The notes under the pieces are model-generated. The model saw only the letters and a list, made by a program, of their open reading frames with translations. It was not told where the DNA came from and made no database searches. This document shows, one piece after another, positions 17,103 through 27,114 of a DNA stretch of 64,000 bases; the first letter of the stretch is position 1; each line of letters opens with the position of its first letter. The DNA lies in assembly GCA_016712225.1 (NCBI GenBank), contig JADJRL010000003.1, positions 2,307,501 to 2,371,500 of the forward strand, read 5' to 3'. The translations under genes and the position numbers were made by a program. The stretch comes from Candidatus Defluviibacterium haderslevense. Its GTDB lineage: Bacteria > Bacteroidota > Bacteroidia > Chitinophagales > Saprospiraceae.

Positions 17103-19928
17103 ATGGCACTAATGAAATGGAACTTTGTATGGATTTTGATGATGAGTTTTTCATTCCTGCAAGGGCAAAATGTTTTTGTGAAAGGTAGAACCTTAGATAC
17201 TTTTTCCAGACCCATGGAACAAGTTAATATTTCAGCTTTAAATACTATTGACAGCAGTATACTACAAACTCAATTTAGTGATGCTGATGGAAGATTTATA
17301 TTTAATTTTAATAAACCACAATCTATTTTATTGAAATGTACAAAGCTTAATTATACCAATCAATATATTTTTTTGAAAATAGAACCACCTGGAGTTGATG
17401 TAGGTATGATCGTACTTACGACTCAGTCTTTCCAATTGCCCGAAGTGGATATAGTTTCTGTAGGATCCAAAACCAACTTGAAAGGTGATACATTAGTCTA
17501 TAATGCATCAGTGTATAAAACCAATGCGGATGCATCCGCAGAAGAATTAATTACTAAGATGCCTGGTATGGTAGTTCAAAATGGAAAGGTACAAGTTCAA
17601 GGAGAAGAACTTAAGCAAGTGTTTTTGGATGGCAAGCCTTTTTTTGGGGATGACCAAAGTGCCGCTTTAAGACAGATCCCAGCTGACATTATTGACAAAA
17701 TAGAAGTTTTTGATCGTAGATCGGATCAAAGTATTTTTACCGGTTTTGATGATGGAAATACTTCCAAAACAATAAATATCACCACGCGTCCCGAATTTAG
17801 AAATGGTCAGTTCGGTAAAGTATATTTTGGCACCAATCTAAATGATAAATGGAGATCAGGTATTAGTTTAAATCATTTTGATGGAAAAAAACGATTTACC
17901 TTATTGGGTATTTCGAATAATGTTAACGAACAAAATTTTTCGCAAGAAGACCTTACTAATATTGCTCCGGGACAAAACGGACCCAATCGGCCTCAAAATC
18001 CAAGTGGAAACAGATCAAATAGAGGTGGGGGAGGTGGACGAGAAGGAAATGCTATTGAGAATTTTTTAATAGATCCTAAACTGGGTATTTCAAAAACCAA
18101 TTCCATCGGAGTGAATTATTCTAATCAATGGAAGCGCATTGAATATACAGGAAGTTATTTTATTAATGAGCTTGATAATGTCAATCAAAGTACCTGGGAA
18201 AGAAATTACATTGTTAAATTGAACAAACCACCACAAGAAATAGAGCGTAATTTGAGTCATTCAAAAAGTTTAGCACATAAGATTAATTTAAAAGTCGAAT
18301 GGAAAATAGACTCTGCTCATTCGGTTTTATTTCAACCTAAATTTTCAATGCAACGCATTTCTACCTCTAGTTCTTCTAAAAGTGAACGAAAAAACGAATT
18401 ATTTACCTTGACTTCTGGTTCGATAGAATCAACTGCTCAGCCAATTAATTATAGTTATAGTTTTCCATTGCTTTATAAATATAATTTCAAAAAAAACCAA
18501 AGAACTTTTTCCTTAAATCTTCAACCTTCTTTCTTGAGATTTCGATCCACAGATGAATATCAATCTATTACCATCAATAGAATGGATACTGTGAATGCTG
18601 AGAAAATCGACCAACATTCAGATGGACAACGCATGAGTAATAATTATTCAACAAGTGTGAATTATACAGAACCTCTAAACAAACGAAGTTTAATTCAACT
18701 CAGTTTATTGGTGAGTCATAGTATTAATTTTAATGAAACAGCATTGTCGGATTTTGACACGCTTTCTAAATCGTATTCATTATTCAATAGTATTTTATCA
18801 AATCAATTGGAAAGTTATTATACTGTTGAAAAACCGGGTATTACATATAAATGGAATCATTTGAAATGGAATGCTTCAGCAGGATTGTCATACCAATGGG
18901 GTCATTTTAGAATACTACAAGAGCTTCCATCAATGTATAATAAAAGTAGGTCGTTTGGAAACATACTACCCGAATTTTCAATACAAGGAAAATTAAACCG
19001 AACGGATAATATTAGAATTAATTATAGGACGAATACAGTTATACCGACTATAGAACAATTACAAGAGACACCAAATTTGATCAATCCATTTTATATTAAG
19101 AGTGGATCATTATCATTAGGTCAAGAATACAGACGTAATATCAGTATTCGATTCAATAAGGTAATGACAAAAACTAGTCAAAATATATTTCTTTATTTGG
19201 GAGGCACACGAGTTACAAATTATATTGCTAATTCTGTTTTTGTTGCAGTTAAAGACACATTCATTTTTCCGGATGTCTTATTAAGGCCAGGTGCACAATG
19301 GTCTAGGCCTTTGAACTTAGATGCTTATTTGAATTTGAGAACTTTTGTATCTTATGGGTTACCTTTAAAGAAATTGGGTTCAACACTCAATATGAATGTA
19401 GGTTGGGTTTATTCAAAACAACCCAGTCTTATTAATGGCAATTTAAATATTTCGAGGATTTCTAATTATAATAGCAGTTTTACCTTGGCTAGTACTTCGA
19501 GTAAAAAGTGGGATGTAAATCTGACATTTGCTCCTTCATATAATATAAATACAAATTCGATTCGACAAGGGACAGGTAATGAATACTATGGTCAGAATAT
19601 TAAAGTTAAATTTCAAATTGAATTGTATAAAGGATTATTTATCTTTTCAGATTATGCGTACCAACTTTATTCTGGCAATTCAGATTTTGCTAATCTGAAT
19701 TTTTCTTTGTGGAATGCCGGGATTGGATATAAATTTCTTAAACAAAAGCAAGCGGATATCCGATTTTCTGTATTTGATTTGTTGAATCAAAATATTAGTT
19801 TTAATCGCATTAATTATGATGCTTATTATGAAGATCAACAAACTAATGTATTGCAACAATACTTTTTAATACAAGCCAGTTACAATTTGAAAAAATTTAA
19901 ATCCACTTCCAAGTCTGGTCATAAGTAA
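17103..19928 (+). CDS. Outer-membrane beta-barrel protein of the TonB-receptor-like family
   Basis: 941 residues: signal peptide (about 1-21), carboxypeptidase regulatory-like domain (about 24-105; FVKGRTLDTFSRPMEQVNI), a plug-like region (about 115-225; ELITKMPGMVVQNGKVQVQGEE), a glycine/asparagine-rich insert near 290-310, and a long C-terminal barrel (about 320-941). It fits the family annotated as outer membrane beta-barrel proteins. There is no obvious TonB box. It is the last gene of the DUF4956 operon, starting one base after the TolC-like gene. Substrate unknown. Confidence 0.75.
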   Translation: MALMKWNFVWILMMSFSFLQGQNVFVKGRTLDTFSRPMEQVNISALNTIDSSILQTQFSDADGRFIFNFNKPQSILLKCTKLNYTNQYIFLKIEPPGVDVGMIVLTTQSFQLPEVDIVSVGSKTNLKGDTLVYNASVYKTNADASAEELITKMPGMVVQNGKVQVQGEELKQVFLDGKPFFGDDQSAALRQIPADIIDKIEVFDRRSDQSIFTGFDDGNTSKTINITTRPEFRNGQFGKVYFGTNLNDKWRSGISLNHFDGKKRFTLLGISNNVNEQNFSQEDLTNIAPGQNGPNRPQNPSGNRSNRGGGGGREGNAIENFLIDPKLGISKTNSIGVNYSNQWKRIEYTGSYFINELDNVNQSTWERNYIVKLNKPPQEIERNLSHSKSLAHKINLKVEWKIDSAHSVLFQPKFSMQRISTSSSSKSERKNELFTLTSGSIESTAQPINYSYSFPLLYKYNFKKNQRTFSLNLQPSFLRFRSTDEYQSITINRMDTVNAEKIDQHSDGQRMSNNYSTSVNYTEPLNKRSLIQLSLLVSHSINFNETALSDFDTLSKSYSLFNSILSNQLESYYTVEKPGITYKWNHLKWNASAGLSYQWGHFRILQELPSMYNKSRSFGNILPEFSIQGKLNRTDNIRINYRTNTVIPTIEQLQETPNLINPFYIKSGSLSLGQEYRRNISIRFNKVMTKTSQNIFLYLGGTRVTNYIANSVFVAVKDTFIFPDVLLRPGAQWSRPLNLDAYLNLRTFVSYGLPLKKLGSTLNMNVGWVYSKQPSLINGNLNISRISNYNSSFTLASTSSKKWDVNLTFAPSYNINTNSIRQGTGNEYYGQNIKVKFQIELYKGLFIFSDYAYQLYSGNSDFANLNFSLWNAGIGYKFLKQKQADIRFSVFDLLNQNISFNRINYDAYYEDQQTNVLQQYFLIQASYNLKKFKSTSKSGHK

Positions 19929-19961
19929 TAGATACAGAAAAATCCTTTATCTTTTTTTAGT

Positions 19962-19969
19962 TACCTTTG
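19962..19969 (+). promoter_or_regulatory. Bacteroidota -7 element for mnmG
   Basis: TACCTTTG, a TAnnTTTG match, 19 bp before the mnmG start codon; this implies a very short leader. Confidence 0.5.
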
Positions 19970-19987
19970 CCTTTGAATTTGTAAACT

Positions 19988-21853
19988 ATGTTTCAACATT
20001 ATGATGTTATCGTTGTAGGTGCTGGTCACGCAGGATGTGAAGCTGCGGCAGCTGCTGCCAATATGGGCTCTAAAGTCTTATTGGTGACCATGAACATGCA
20101 AACCATTGCACAAATGTCCTGTAATCCCGCTATGGGAGGCGTTGCTAAAGGTCAGATCGTAAGAGAAATAGATGCTATGGGTGGATATTCAGGCATCGTT
20201 ACGGATCATACGACTGTTCAATTTAGAATGTTGAATCGCTCTAAAGGCCCTGCTATGTGGAGCCCACGTGCTCAAAGTGATCGCAATTTATTTGCCAGAA
20301 AGTGGCGTAATATGCTTGAAGCAACACCAAATATTGATTTCTGGCAAGATATGGTGAAAGGCTTATTAATAAAAGACGATTGCGTAGAAGGGATCATCAC
20401 CGGAATGGGTATTGAGATTCGATCTAAATGTGTCATTCTTACCAATGGTACCTTCTTAAATGGTTTAATACACATTGGTGAAAAGCAAATTGGCGGTGGT
20501 AGAGCTGGAGAAAATGCTGCTAAAGGGATAACGGAACAATTAATCGAATTGGGATTTGAATCCGGCAGGATGAAAACCGGGACACCACCTCGTCTAGATG
20601 GTAGATCCATAGATTACAGTCAGACAGAAATTCAATATGGGGATGAACATCCGGGCAAATTTTCATTTACAGATACACCTCCTTTGACTAAGCAATTGTC
20701 TTGTCATATAACCTATACCAATAGCGAAGTACATGATATATTGAAAACCGGTTTTGATAAAAGTCCCATGTTTGCAGGTCGAATACAAGGTTTAGGTCCA
20801 AGGTATTGTCCATCTATAGAAGATAAGATTGATCGTTTTTCCGAAAGGGATCGCCACCAATTATTTATTGAACCCGAAGGTTGGGATACGCATGAAATAT
20901 ATCTCAATGGTTTTTCTTCATCATTACCTGAAGAAATCCAATACAAAGCTTTGACAAAAATTCCTGGCTTGCAACATGTTAAAATGTTTAGACCCGGATA
21001 TGCTATAGAATATGATTATTTTCCACCAACTCAGCTTTCTTTAAGTTTAGAAACGCATCGCATAAAAAATTTGTTTTTTGCTGGCCAAATAAATGGAACT
21101 ACTGGTTATGAAGAAGCAGCTTGTCAGGGCTTGATGGCCGGTATAAATGCTGCTTTAAATGTTAAGAATGAAGCTCCTCTAATACTAACCAGATCACAGG
21201 CTTATATTGGAGTTTTAATTGATGATTTGGTAAATAAAGGGACGGAAGAACCTTATAGAATGTTTACCTCAAGGGCTGAATACCGGATATTATTAAGACA
21301 AGATAATGCTGATATAAGGCTTACTGAATTGGCCATGAAATGTGGGATGTTGAATATGGAAGAGCGATTTCAAAAAGTCCAACAAAAACAACTTAATTTT
21401 GATAGAATCAACGATTTATTGCAAAAAACATCGATAGCACCAGAAGACATTAACCCTTATTTATTAAGTCTAGATTCTACGCCCATTGAAACTAAAACCA
21501 AATTGGCATTGATTTTAACGCGACCTAATGTTACCCTAAGTGGTCTTATGCAGCAACATGCAGGTTTGAAAGAGGCGTTGCAATCCATCGATGATGAATC
21601 TTTGGAAGGCGCTGAAATCAATATTAAATATGAAGGTTATATTAGAAAAGAACAAGAATTTGTCGAAAAAATGTCTCGTTTGGAATCTGTTAAAATTCTG
21701 CCAAATTACAACTTCAATGGTATAAATGCCTTATCTAATGAAGCAAAAACAAAATTGACAAAGATCAAGCCCCAAAGTATTGGCCAGGCGAGTCGAATCA
21801 GTGGAGTTTCTCCTGCAGACATATCAGTTTTACTGGTACATCTGGGTCGTTAA
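19988..21853 (+). CDS. mnmG: tRNA uridine-5-carboxymethylaminomethyl modification enzyme MnmG (GidA)
   Basis: 621-residue FAD enzyme that, with MnmE, makes the cmnm5 modification at the wobble uridine of certain tRNAs. The dinucleotide-binding motif GAGHAGCEAA (about 11-20), the family signature CNPAMGGVAKGQIVREIDAMGG (about 46-67 in parts) and the GAS domain at the C-terminus (GVSPADISVLLVHL) are all present, and the length matches the family. Single gene with its own promoter-like element. Very sure. Confidence 0.97.
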   Translation: MFQHYDVIVVGAGHAGCEAAAAAANMGSKVLLVTMNMQTIAQMSCNPAMGGVAKGQIVREIDAMGGYSGIVTDHTTVQFRMLNRSKGPAMWSPRAQSDRNLFARKWRNMLEATPNIDFWQDMVKGLLIKDDCVEGIITGMGIEIRSKCVILTNGTFLNGLIHIGEKQIGGGRAGENAAKGITEQLIELGFESGRMKTGTPPRLDGRSIDYSQTEIQYGDEHPGKFSFTDTPPLTKQLSCHITYTNSEVHDILKTGFDKSPMFAGRIQGLGPRYCPSIEDKIDRFSERDRHQLFIEPEGWDTHEIYLNGFSSSLPEEIQYKALTKIPGLQHVKMFRPGYAIEYDYFPPTQLSLSLETHRIKNLFFAGQINGTTGYEEAACQGLMAGINAALNVKNEAPLILTRSQAYIGVLIDDLVNKGTEEPYRMFTSRAEYRILLRQDNADIRLTELAMKCGMLNMEERFQKVQQKQLNFDRINDLLQKTSIAPEDINPYLLSLDSTPIETKTKLALILTRPNVTLSGLMQQHAGLKEALQSIDDESLEGAEINIKYEGYIRKEQEFVEKMSRLESVKILPNYNFNGINALSNEAKTKLTKIKPQSIGQASRISGVSPADISVLLVHLGR

Positions 21854-21876
21854 TAATTTCTTGACCTGTGATGAAG

Positions 21877-21951
21877 TGGGTATTAGCAGGCTCGAACTGC
21901 TGACCTCCGCCCTGTCAAGGCGGCGCTCTGAACCAACTGAGCTAAACACCC
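21877..21951 (-). tRNA. tRNA-Val (anticodon GAC)
   Basis: Read on the minus strand: acceptor GGGTGTT pairs with AATACCC (one G-T), a D arm GCTC..GAGC, an anticodon stem CCGCC/GGCGG around the loop TTGACAG giving anticodon GAC (valine), and a T arm with GTTCGAG. The discriminator is A and CCA is not encoded. About 75 nt, antisense to and 23 bp after the end of mnmG. Confidence 0.92.
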
Positions 21952-22270
21952 TAAAACTGTGCAAATGTAGATTGAAAATTCAAATTATTTAAATTTTTAT
22001 AAACAGGAACCAAATGTATTTTGCATTTAATGGATGACTGTCAATTGAAGTTCAAACGTTCTTTTCTGTGTGTCTTTACGTGTTGAAACAATGTCAAATA
22101 AGTAATGTGCTGAACGGTGATCATTTACTGTATTAAAAATACCCATGGTGTTAAATGTATAATTTTTATATATGTAATCTATTTTTAATTTTATTTTGCA
22201 TTTTAATTTAATTCGATGAAATTTTTCAAATATATTATATATCATTGCATTCTTATTAAATATCAGTTTT
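21952..22270. other. Gene-free stretch between tRNA-Val and the TerC gene
   Basis: AT-rich sequence of about 320 bp. A 72-codon frame on the minus strand (22027-22245) has low complexity and no recognisable motif and is not called. The region presumably holds promoters for the tRNA and the TerC gene; no clear -7 element was found. Confidence 0.4.
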
Positions 22271-23113
22271 ATGTTTGAATTTCCAGATTTCGCCAGTACT
22301 CAGGTTATAATGAGTTTTCTAACACTGACCTTTTTAGAAATAGTATTAGGTGTTGATAACATCATTTTCATTTCTATAACATCAGGAAGACTGCCTGAAG
22401 AAAATAGAAAAAAAGCGACAAATATAGGCTTAATAGTTGCAATGCTTTTGCGTATTGTTTTATTATTCGGATTGGCATTTCTCACTGCTTTACAAGAACC
22501 TTTGTTTTACATATCTGGAAGTTGGGTTGAAGGTGGTTTTTCTGTTCAAAGTTTAATTCTAATTCTAGGAGGAATTTTTCTACTCTATAAAAGTGTTACT
22601 GAAATTCATCATAAACTGGAAGCCGATGACCATACTGTGTCGAATTCCAAAAAAACTAAATCTACTTTGACTCAAGCTATAATTCAGATCACATTAATTA
22701 ATCTTATTTTTAGTTTAGATTCCATTCTAACAGCAGTAGGGATGACTAATGGAATACATGGTGCACTATGGATTATGATTTTAGCCGTCATTGGATCCAT
22801 TATAATCATGATTTCATTTGCACATCCGGTGGGGAAATTTGTAAATGATCATCCTACGGTTCAAATGTTGGGTCTTTCTTTTTTACTACTCATTGGATTT
22901 ATGCTCATCGCAGAAGGTGCTCATTTGGCTCATTTTAAAATGGCGGGAGAAGAAGTTGGAAATGTGCCTAAAGCCTATTTATATTTTGCTATTGCATTCT
23001 CGCTGTTGGTTGAAATGCTTAATATCAGACAACGCAAAAGACTTAAAGCTATACAACTTCATGGAATCAGTGAAGATGCTAAAGATGCAGGTTATTTTAA
23101 AGGAAATGAGTAA
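22271..23113 (+). CDS. TerC-family integral membrane protein
   Basis: 280 residues with seven to nine membrane helices. The first helix carries LEIVLGVDNIIFIS, and a second repeat near residue 155 carries NLIFSLDSILTAVGM: both acidic residues in helices are the conserved TerC/Alx features (metal transport, probably manganese export, or protection linked to metal stress). Ends in a basic tail. Single gene. Confidence 0.88.
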   Translation: MFEFPDFASTQVIMSFLTLTFLEIVLGVDNIIFISITSGRLPEENRKKATNIGLIVAMLLRIVLLFGLAFLTALQEPLFYISGSWVEGGFSVQSLILILGGIFLLYKSVTEIHHKLEADDHTVSNSKKTKSTLTQAIIQITLINLIFSLDSILTAVGMTNGIHGALWIMILAVIGSIIIMISFAHPVGKFVNDHPTVQMLGLSFLLLIGFMLIAEGAHLAHFKMAGEEVGNVPKAYLYFAIAFSLLVEMLNIRQRKRLKAIQLHGISEDAKDAGYFKGNE

Positions 23114-23174
23114 TTTTATAGTCCTTTAAGAGAAGATTGTTTAATTCGAATGGATTAGTTTTTTCATGATTGTT

Positions 23175-24041
23175 TTAATCCATCATTTTCTTTGGGGTTA
23201 CGCCGTATTTTTTTTTGAATGCTTCAATGAAATGACTGATGTTATTATATCCTATTTTAAAAGCTACTTCATTGACTTGATATTTACCGGAGATGATGAG
23301 TTGACGGGCGATTTCCAATTTATGATCCAATAGATATTGATATGGTGTATTGCCATAGATTTCTTTGAATCCGGCTTTAAGTTGAAATTCATTGAGCCCA
23401 ATTTGTTTCGACAATTCAACTATTGTGGGAGGATTTACATAATTGTTGATCAAGATATCTTTAGCATTTCGCAATTTTCGTACGACATGTTCGTCATTAA
23501 GAAATGGACAATTTTCAGTATCCGGTTTTTGTTCTGAAAAAAACAAACTCAGAATTTCTATAGCTTTCGCTTGAAAATAAAGTCGTTGAGAATTTTGACC
23601 CAAATTCACATCAAATAACTGATTTAGGACGATATAAAGTGAAGGATTGATTTCTTTTTCTTCATAGAATTTTCGTTTTGCATTTTCAGGTTTAAACAAA
23701 GGAGCTTCCTGAAGTTCAGGAACAAATAATTGATGAAGATGAATTAGAGATACTTTCAACCACACCATTTTAGCATCAGAAGAGAGCGATAATTCCGTAT
23801 TGAGATCTTCGTCGGGATTATAAATCATAAACACCTTGCCGCTTTTTAACTCCCGGGTATACACGGGTCCAAAGCCAAATTTCGAGTGACCCTCAAGACA
23901 AAAAATGAGGTGAATTTTACCTTTGTTGAGACATGATTTCTGAAAAGCCGAACCATTAGTATCATTGATAAGTATTAATTCCGGGGCTTCACTTAAGACT
24001 TCAGGTTCTTTACTTTTTGGGTTATTTTTAAATGTATCCAT
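23175..24041 (-). CDS. AraC-family transcriptional regulator
   Basis: 288 residues. The last ~100 hold two helix-turn-helices: IVELSKQIGLNEFQLKAGFKEIYG and NEVAFKIGYNNISHFIEAFKKKYGVTPKKM, the AraC signature. The N-terminal part resembles sensor domains of FpvA/PchR-type regulators of iron uptake genes. It is divergent from the TonB receptor/HmuY-like pair at 24199-26936 with 157 bp between them, so it probably controls that operon; the ligand (haem or siderophore) is inference. Confidence 0.85.
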   Translation of the reverse strand: MDTFKNNPKSKEPEVLSEAPELILINDTNGSAFQKSCLNKGKIHLIFCLEGHSKFGFGPVYTRELKSGKVFMIYNPDEDLNTELSLSSDAKMVWLKVSLIHLHQLFVPELQEAPLFKPENAKRKFYEEKEINPSLYIVLNQLFDVNLGQNSQRLYFQAKAIEILSLFFSEQKPDTENCPFLNDEHVVRKLRNAKDILINNYVNPPTIVELSKQIGLNEFQLKAGFKEIYGNTPYQYLLDHKLEIARQLIISGKYQVNEVAFKIGYNNISHFIEAFKKKYGVTPKKMMD

Positions 24042-24198
24042 AATTAATTCGTCAAATATTATTGAAATATATTGTAAAAATAGGCATTTAACCTAGTTTT
24101 TACAAGAAATATAGTGAAAGATTATATCCATAATGGGTTATATATATTCCCGATTGGGGTATTTTATAATTATCTAAGGGTTCAACTTTGCGTTGTAA

Positions 24199-26334
24199 AT
24201 GAAACGAGACCTTTATCTTCTTTTTTTATCCATTTGTGTTCTAAGCCAATTAGCAGCCCAACGAGATTCAGTCCAATTAGACGAAATTATGGTAACTGCA
24301 ACCAAAACGGATCGCTTATTATCATCTGTGCCATTGCCTTTTCAAATCATAACAAAACAACAAATTCAAAATACTGGAGGTAGCCGCCTACAAGATATAT
24401 TGAGTGAACAGGCGGGACTTAATGTCGTGTCGCAGGTTAATGGTCTTGGTAACGGTTTACAATTGCAAGGGTTGAATCCGGATTACACCATGATATTAAT
24501 TGACGGGGAACCTGTAATAGGACGTTATACCGGTTCTCTTGAATTAAGTCGTATCAGTATTCACAATGTTAAAAAAATTGAAATTGTCAAAGGACCATCT
24601 TCGAGCCTGTATGGTTCAGAAGCATTGGCAGGTGTGGTGAATATCATAACCAATAATGCAGCTGAGAATAAAATTAATGCATCTGTTAAATATGCCTCCC
24701 GCCAATCTACTGATCTGAGTTTAAGTGGTCAGTTTGCCAATGATAAATGGAGATTCTATTTATTCGGCAATCGCTTCGGCACCCAAGGATATGATTTATC
24801 TCCTGATGTCTATGGTCAGACCGTATCACCATTCTCCAATTATACTATACAATCTAAATTGGCTTATGAATTTTCTGCAAAAAGTTCTTTCAATTTGAAT
24901 ATGAACTATTTTACAGAATTTCAAACGAACGCATATCATGTAATTTCTGGACGTGATTCGATTAAAGTGGATGGAACTGGTCGGTTGAATAATTTCAGCT
25001 TCAATCCATACTATACCTATAAGCTTACCAATAAGACCAATGTTGTAGCACGCATTTATTCTAGTATATATCAATCCGAAACAGAGCTATTTAAAAAAGG
25101 AACAGGTCAATTGCATTATTCAGATGCATTTAAACAAACCTTCCTCCGACCTGAAATTCAATCTACATGCTATTTTAACAAAAAACAAAAATGGACTGCA
25201 GGCGCAGGTACCGTGTACGAAATAGTCAACACATCACGCTATGGTGATTTGTTTAATCGCTATCAGGATACCTATTATGGATTCTTGCAACACGAATGGG
25301 ATCCTGTTGATAAATTAAATATAGTAAGTGGGGTGAGGTATGATTATAATTCAAGTTATCATTCACAGTGGAGTCCGAAGTTAGCAGTGCAGTATAATGT
25401 TGTTAAACATCACTCATTCAAAGCATCTGTAGGTACTGGATTTAAAGCCCCTGATTTCAGACAATTGTATTTTAATTTTAATAATGCGGCTGCTGCTTAT
25501 GCTGTTTTTGGTTCTGACATTGTTGTTAATGAACTTCATCAATTAGAAAAAGATGGTCGATTGTTAGCCTATCTTTTTGATACCAATCTGATCGGTTCAA
25601 TAGCTCCGGAAATATCCTTTGCTATTAATTTTGGAACACATCATGAGTTTAATTCACATTTGAATGCAGATATTAATTTTTTTAGAAATAATTTACATGG
25701 ATTAATTGAGACGCGTGCAGTTGCATTAACAACGGATCAACGGACGATATATAGTTATTCCAATATTAATCGCGCCTACACTCAAGGAATTGAATTGAAT
25801 GTAAATGCCAGATTGAATCAGAGAATGCAATGTGGTGTTTCATATCAGTTTTTAGATGCGAAAGATCGTGCAGTTATTGAAGATATTAAAAATGGATTAG
25901 TATACGGCCGTGATCCGGTGACATTGGAATCTTATAGAATAAGCAAAAAAGATTATTTTGGATTGACCAATCGGTCCAAACACAACACGAGTATCAAATT
26001 AGATTATCATTTTCCAAAACAGGATATGAATATAAGTGCGAGGCTTTTATATCATGGTAAATTTGGAGTCACAGGAACGGCGGGTAATGTATCCGGAATA
26101 TCTATCCCCAGTTCTGATATTAATGGAAACAATATCTTAGATCGAAATGATCGTTTTATTGATGGATACTTTTTATTTAATCTCACAGTATCAAAAATAT
26201 GGAAGGAATCTTTGACTTTGCAATTGGGTGCAGATAATCTTTTCAATTATAAAAACCCTACTTATATTCCTAACCAAATCGGAAGACATTTATTTATTAC
26301 TTTATTATATCAATTTAAAAGAAAAAAATCATGA
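24199..26334 (+). CDS. TonB-dependent receptor, probably for haem
   Basis: 711 residues: signal peptide (1-20), short TonB-box-like segment DSVQLDEIMVTATKTDR (about 23-39), plug domain (about 45-150; GLQLQGLNPDYTMILIDGEP and VEIVKGPSSSLYGSEALAGVVNIIT), then a barrel ending in an aromatic residue. Haem uptake is suggested because the next gene, overlapping by 4 bp, encodes an HmuY-like lipoprotein. The divergent AraC gene is its likely regulator. Confidence 0.88.
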   Translation: MKRDLYLLFLSICVLSQLAAQRDSVQLDEIMVTATKTDRLLSSVPLPFQIITKQQIQNTGGSRLQDILSEQAGLNVVSQVNGLGNGLQLQGLNPDYTMILIDGEPVIGRYTGSLELSRISIHNVKKIEIVKGPSSSLYGSEALAGVVNIITNNAAENKINASVKYASRQSTDLSLSGQFANDKWRFYLFGNRFGTQGYDLSPDVYGQTVSPFSNYTIQSKLAYEFSAKSSFNLNMNYFTEFQTNAYHVISGRDSIKVDGTGRLNNFSFNPYYTYKLTNKTNVVARIYSSIYQSETELFKKGTGQLHYSDAFKQTFLRPEIQSTCYFNKKQKWTAGAGTVYEIVNTSRYGDLFNRYQDTYYGFLQHEWDPVDKLNIVSGVRYDYNSSYHSQWSPKLAVQYNVVKHHSFKASVGTGFKAPDFRQLYFNFNNAAAAYAVFGSDIVVNELHQLEKDGRLLAYLFDTNLIGSIAPEISFAINFGTHHEFNSHLNADINFFRNNLHGLIETRAVALTTDQRTIYSYSNINRAYTQGIELNVNARLNQRMQCGVSYQFLDAKDRAVIEDIKNGLVYGRDPVTLESYRISKKDYFGLTNRSKHNTSIKLDYHFPKQDMNISARLLYHGKFGVTGTAGNVSGISIPSSDINGNNILDRNDRFIDGYFLFNLTVSKIWKESLTLQLGADNLFNYKNPTYIPNQIGRHLFITLLYQFKRKKS

Positions 26335-26936
26335 AATACTTATTGACATTCTCCATTGCGTTGATCTTATTTGTGTCGTGTGACGATGAAAAAGTAGAAC
26401 CTGTAGTTAGTAAATCTTTTACAATTAAAAATCTCCCTGCTGATCCGGGTACGGGTCGGGATTCTGTTGGAAATCTAATAGGTGACAAAAAATTATTCAC
26501 TTTTTTTAGACTTTCAGATAGTACTGTGGTATCTAATTCAGATAGTGCGACGACTAAGTGGGATATTGGATTTAAAGGTTCTACGATTATTTTAAATGGC
26601 GGTACCAGTGGTCCTGGACAAACAGCAGGATTTTTCTTTAATGGAATTTATAATGATTTGAAAGAAGTTCCATTGGATAGTATTTTTAAAAAAGACAGTG
26701 CGCCTAACTATGTTGTTAATAAATCTTGGTATGCCTATAATCCGGCTGCTATGACGATAGCACCTGTGCCTGGAAGATTCATTGTTTTAAAAACAACTCA
26801 AGGGCATTACGCTAAATTAGAAATATTATCTTATTATAAAAATGCACCAACATCACCAAATGCATTTATAGATGCTGATCGATATTATACTTTCCGATAT
26901 TTCTATCAAGGAAATGGAACTACAAAATTTGAGTAG
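26331..26936 (+). CDS. HmuY-like haem-binding lipoprotein
   Basis: 201 residues with lipoprotein signal (MKYLLTFSIALILFVSCDD; acylated Cys at residue 17). The segment TTKWDIGFKGSTIILNGGTSGPG and the aromatic C-terminus YYTFRYFYQGNG match the HmuY family, surface haemophores that hand haem to an HmuR-type receptor. ATGA overlap with the TonB receptor gene shows translational coupling. Haem-ligand residues cannot be confirmed by eye. Confidence 0.78.
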   Translation: MKYLLTFSIALILFVSCDDEKVEPVVSKSFTIKNLPADPGTGRDSVGNLIGDKKLFTFFRLSDSTVVSNSDSATTKWDIGFKGSTIILNGGTSGPGQTAGFFFNGIYNDLKEVPLDSIFKKDSAPNYVVNKSWYAYNPAAMTIAPVPGRFIVLKTTQGHYAKLEILSYYKNAPTSPNAFIDADRYYTFRYFYQGNGTTKFE

Positions 26937-27030
26937 ATTAATCAATTAAGTAAGAAATTATTTAGTATTGTAATTGTTATATTAATACTGACTTGAAGAT
27001 CTGGCTGTATATTGATAAATACAATTTGAT

Positions 27031-27050
27031 TATTTTATCTAGATAAAATA
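27031..27050. other. Perfect 20-bp AT-only palindrome
   Basis: TATTTTATCT followed directly by its exact reverse complement AGATAAAATA. It lies between two converging genes (HmuY-like and the T9SS protein). It could be an operator or part of a bidirectional terminator; its A/T-only composition makes a stable hairpin unlikely. Confidence 0.5.
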
Positions 27051-27114
27051 TGATTTGAAATTAATCTCAATTATGGTCGGATGCAATGATCATATAAGAA
27101 TATTTTATGCCTAT

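Noticed and set aside
22027..22245. 72-codon minus-strand frame
   Set aside because: Low complexity, lysine/isoleucine-rich, no motif and no promoter-like context; typical of AT-rich intergenic sequence.
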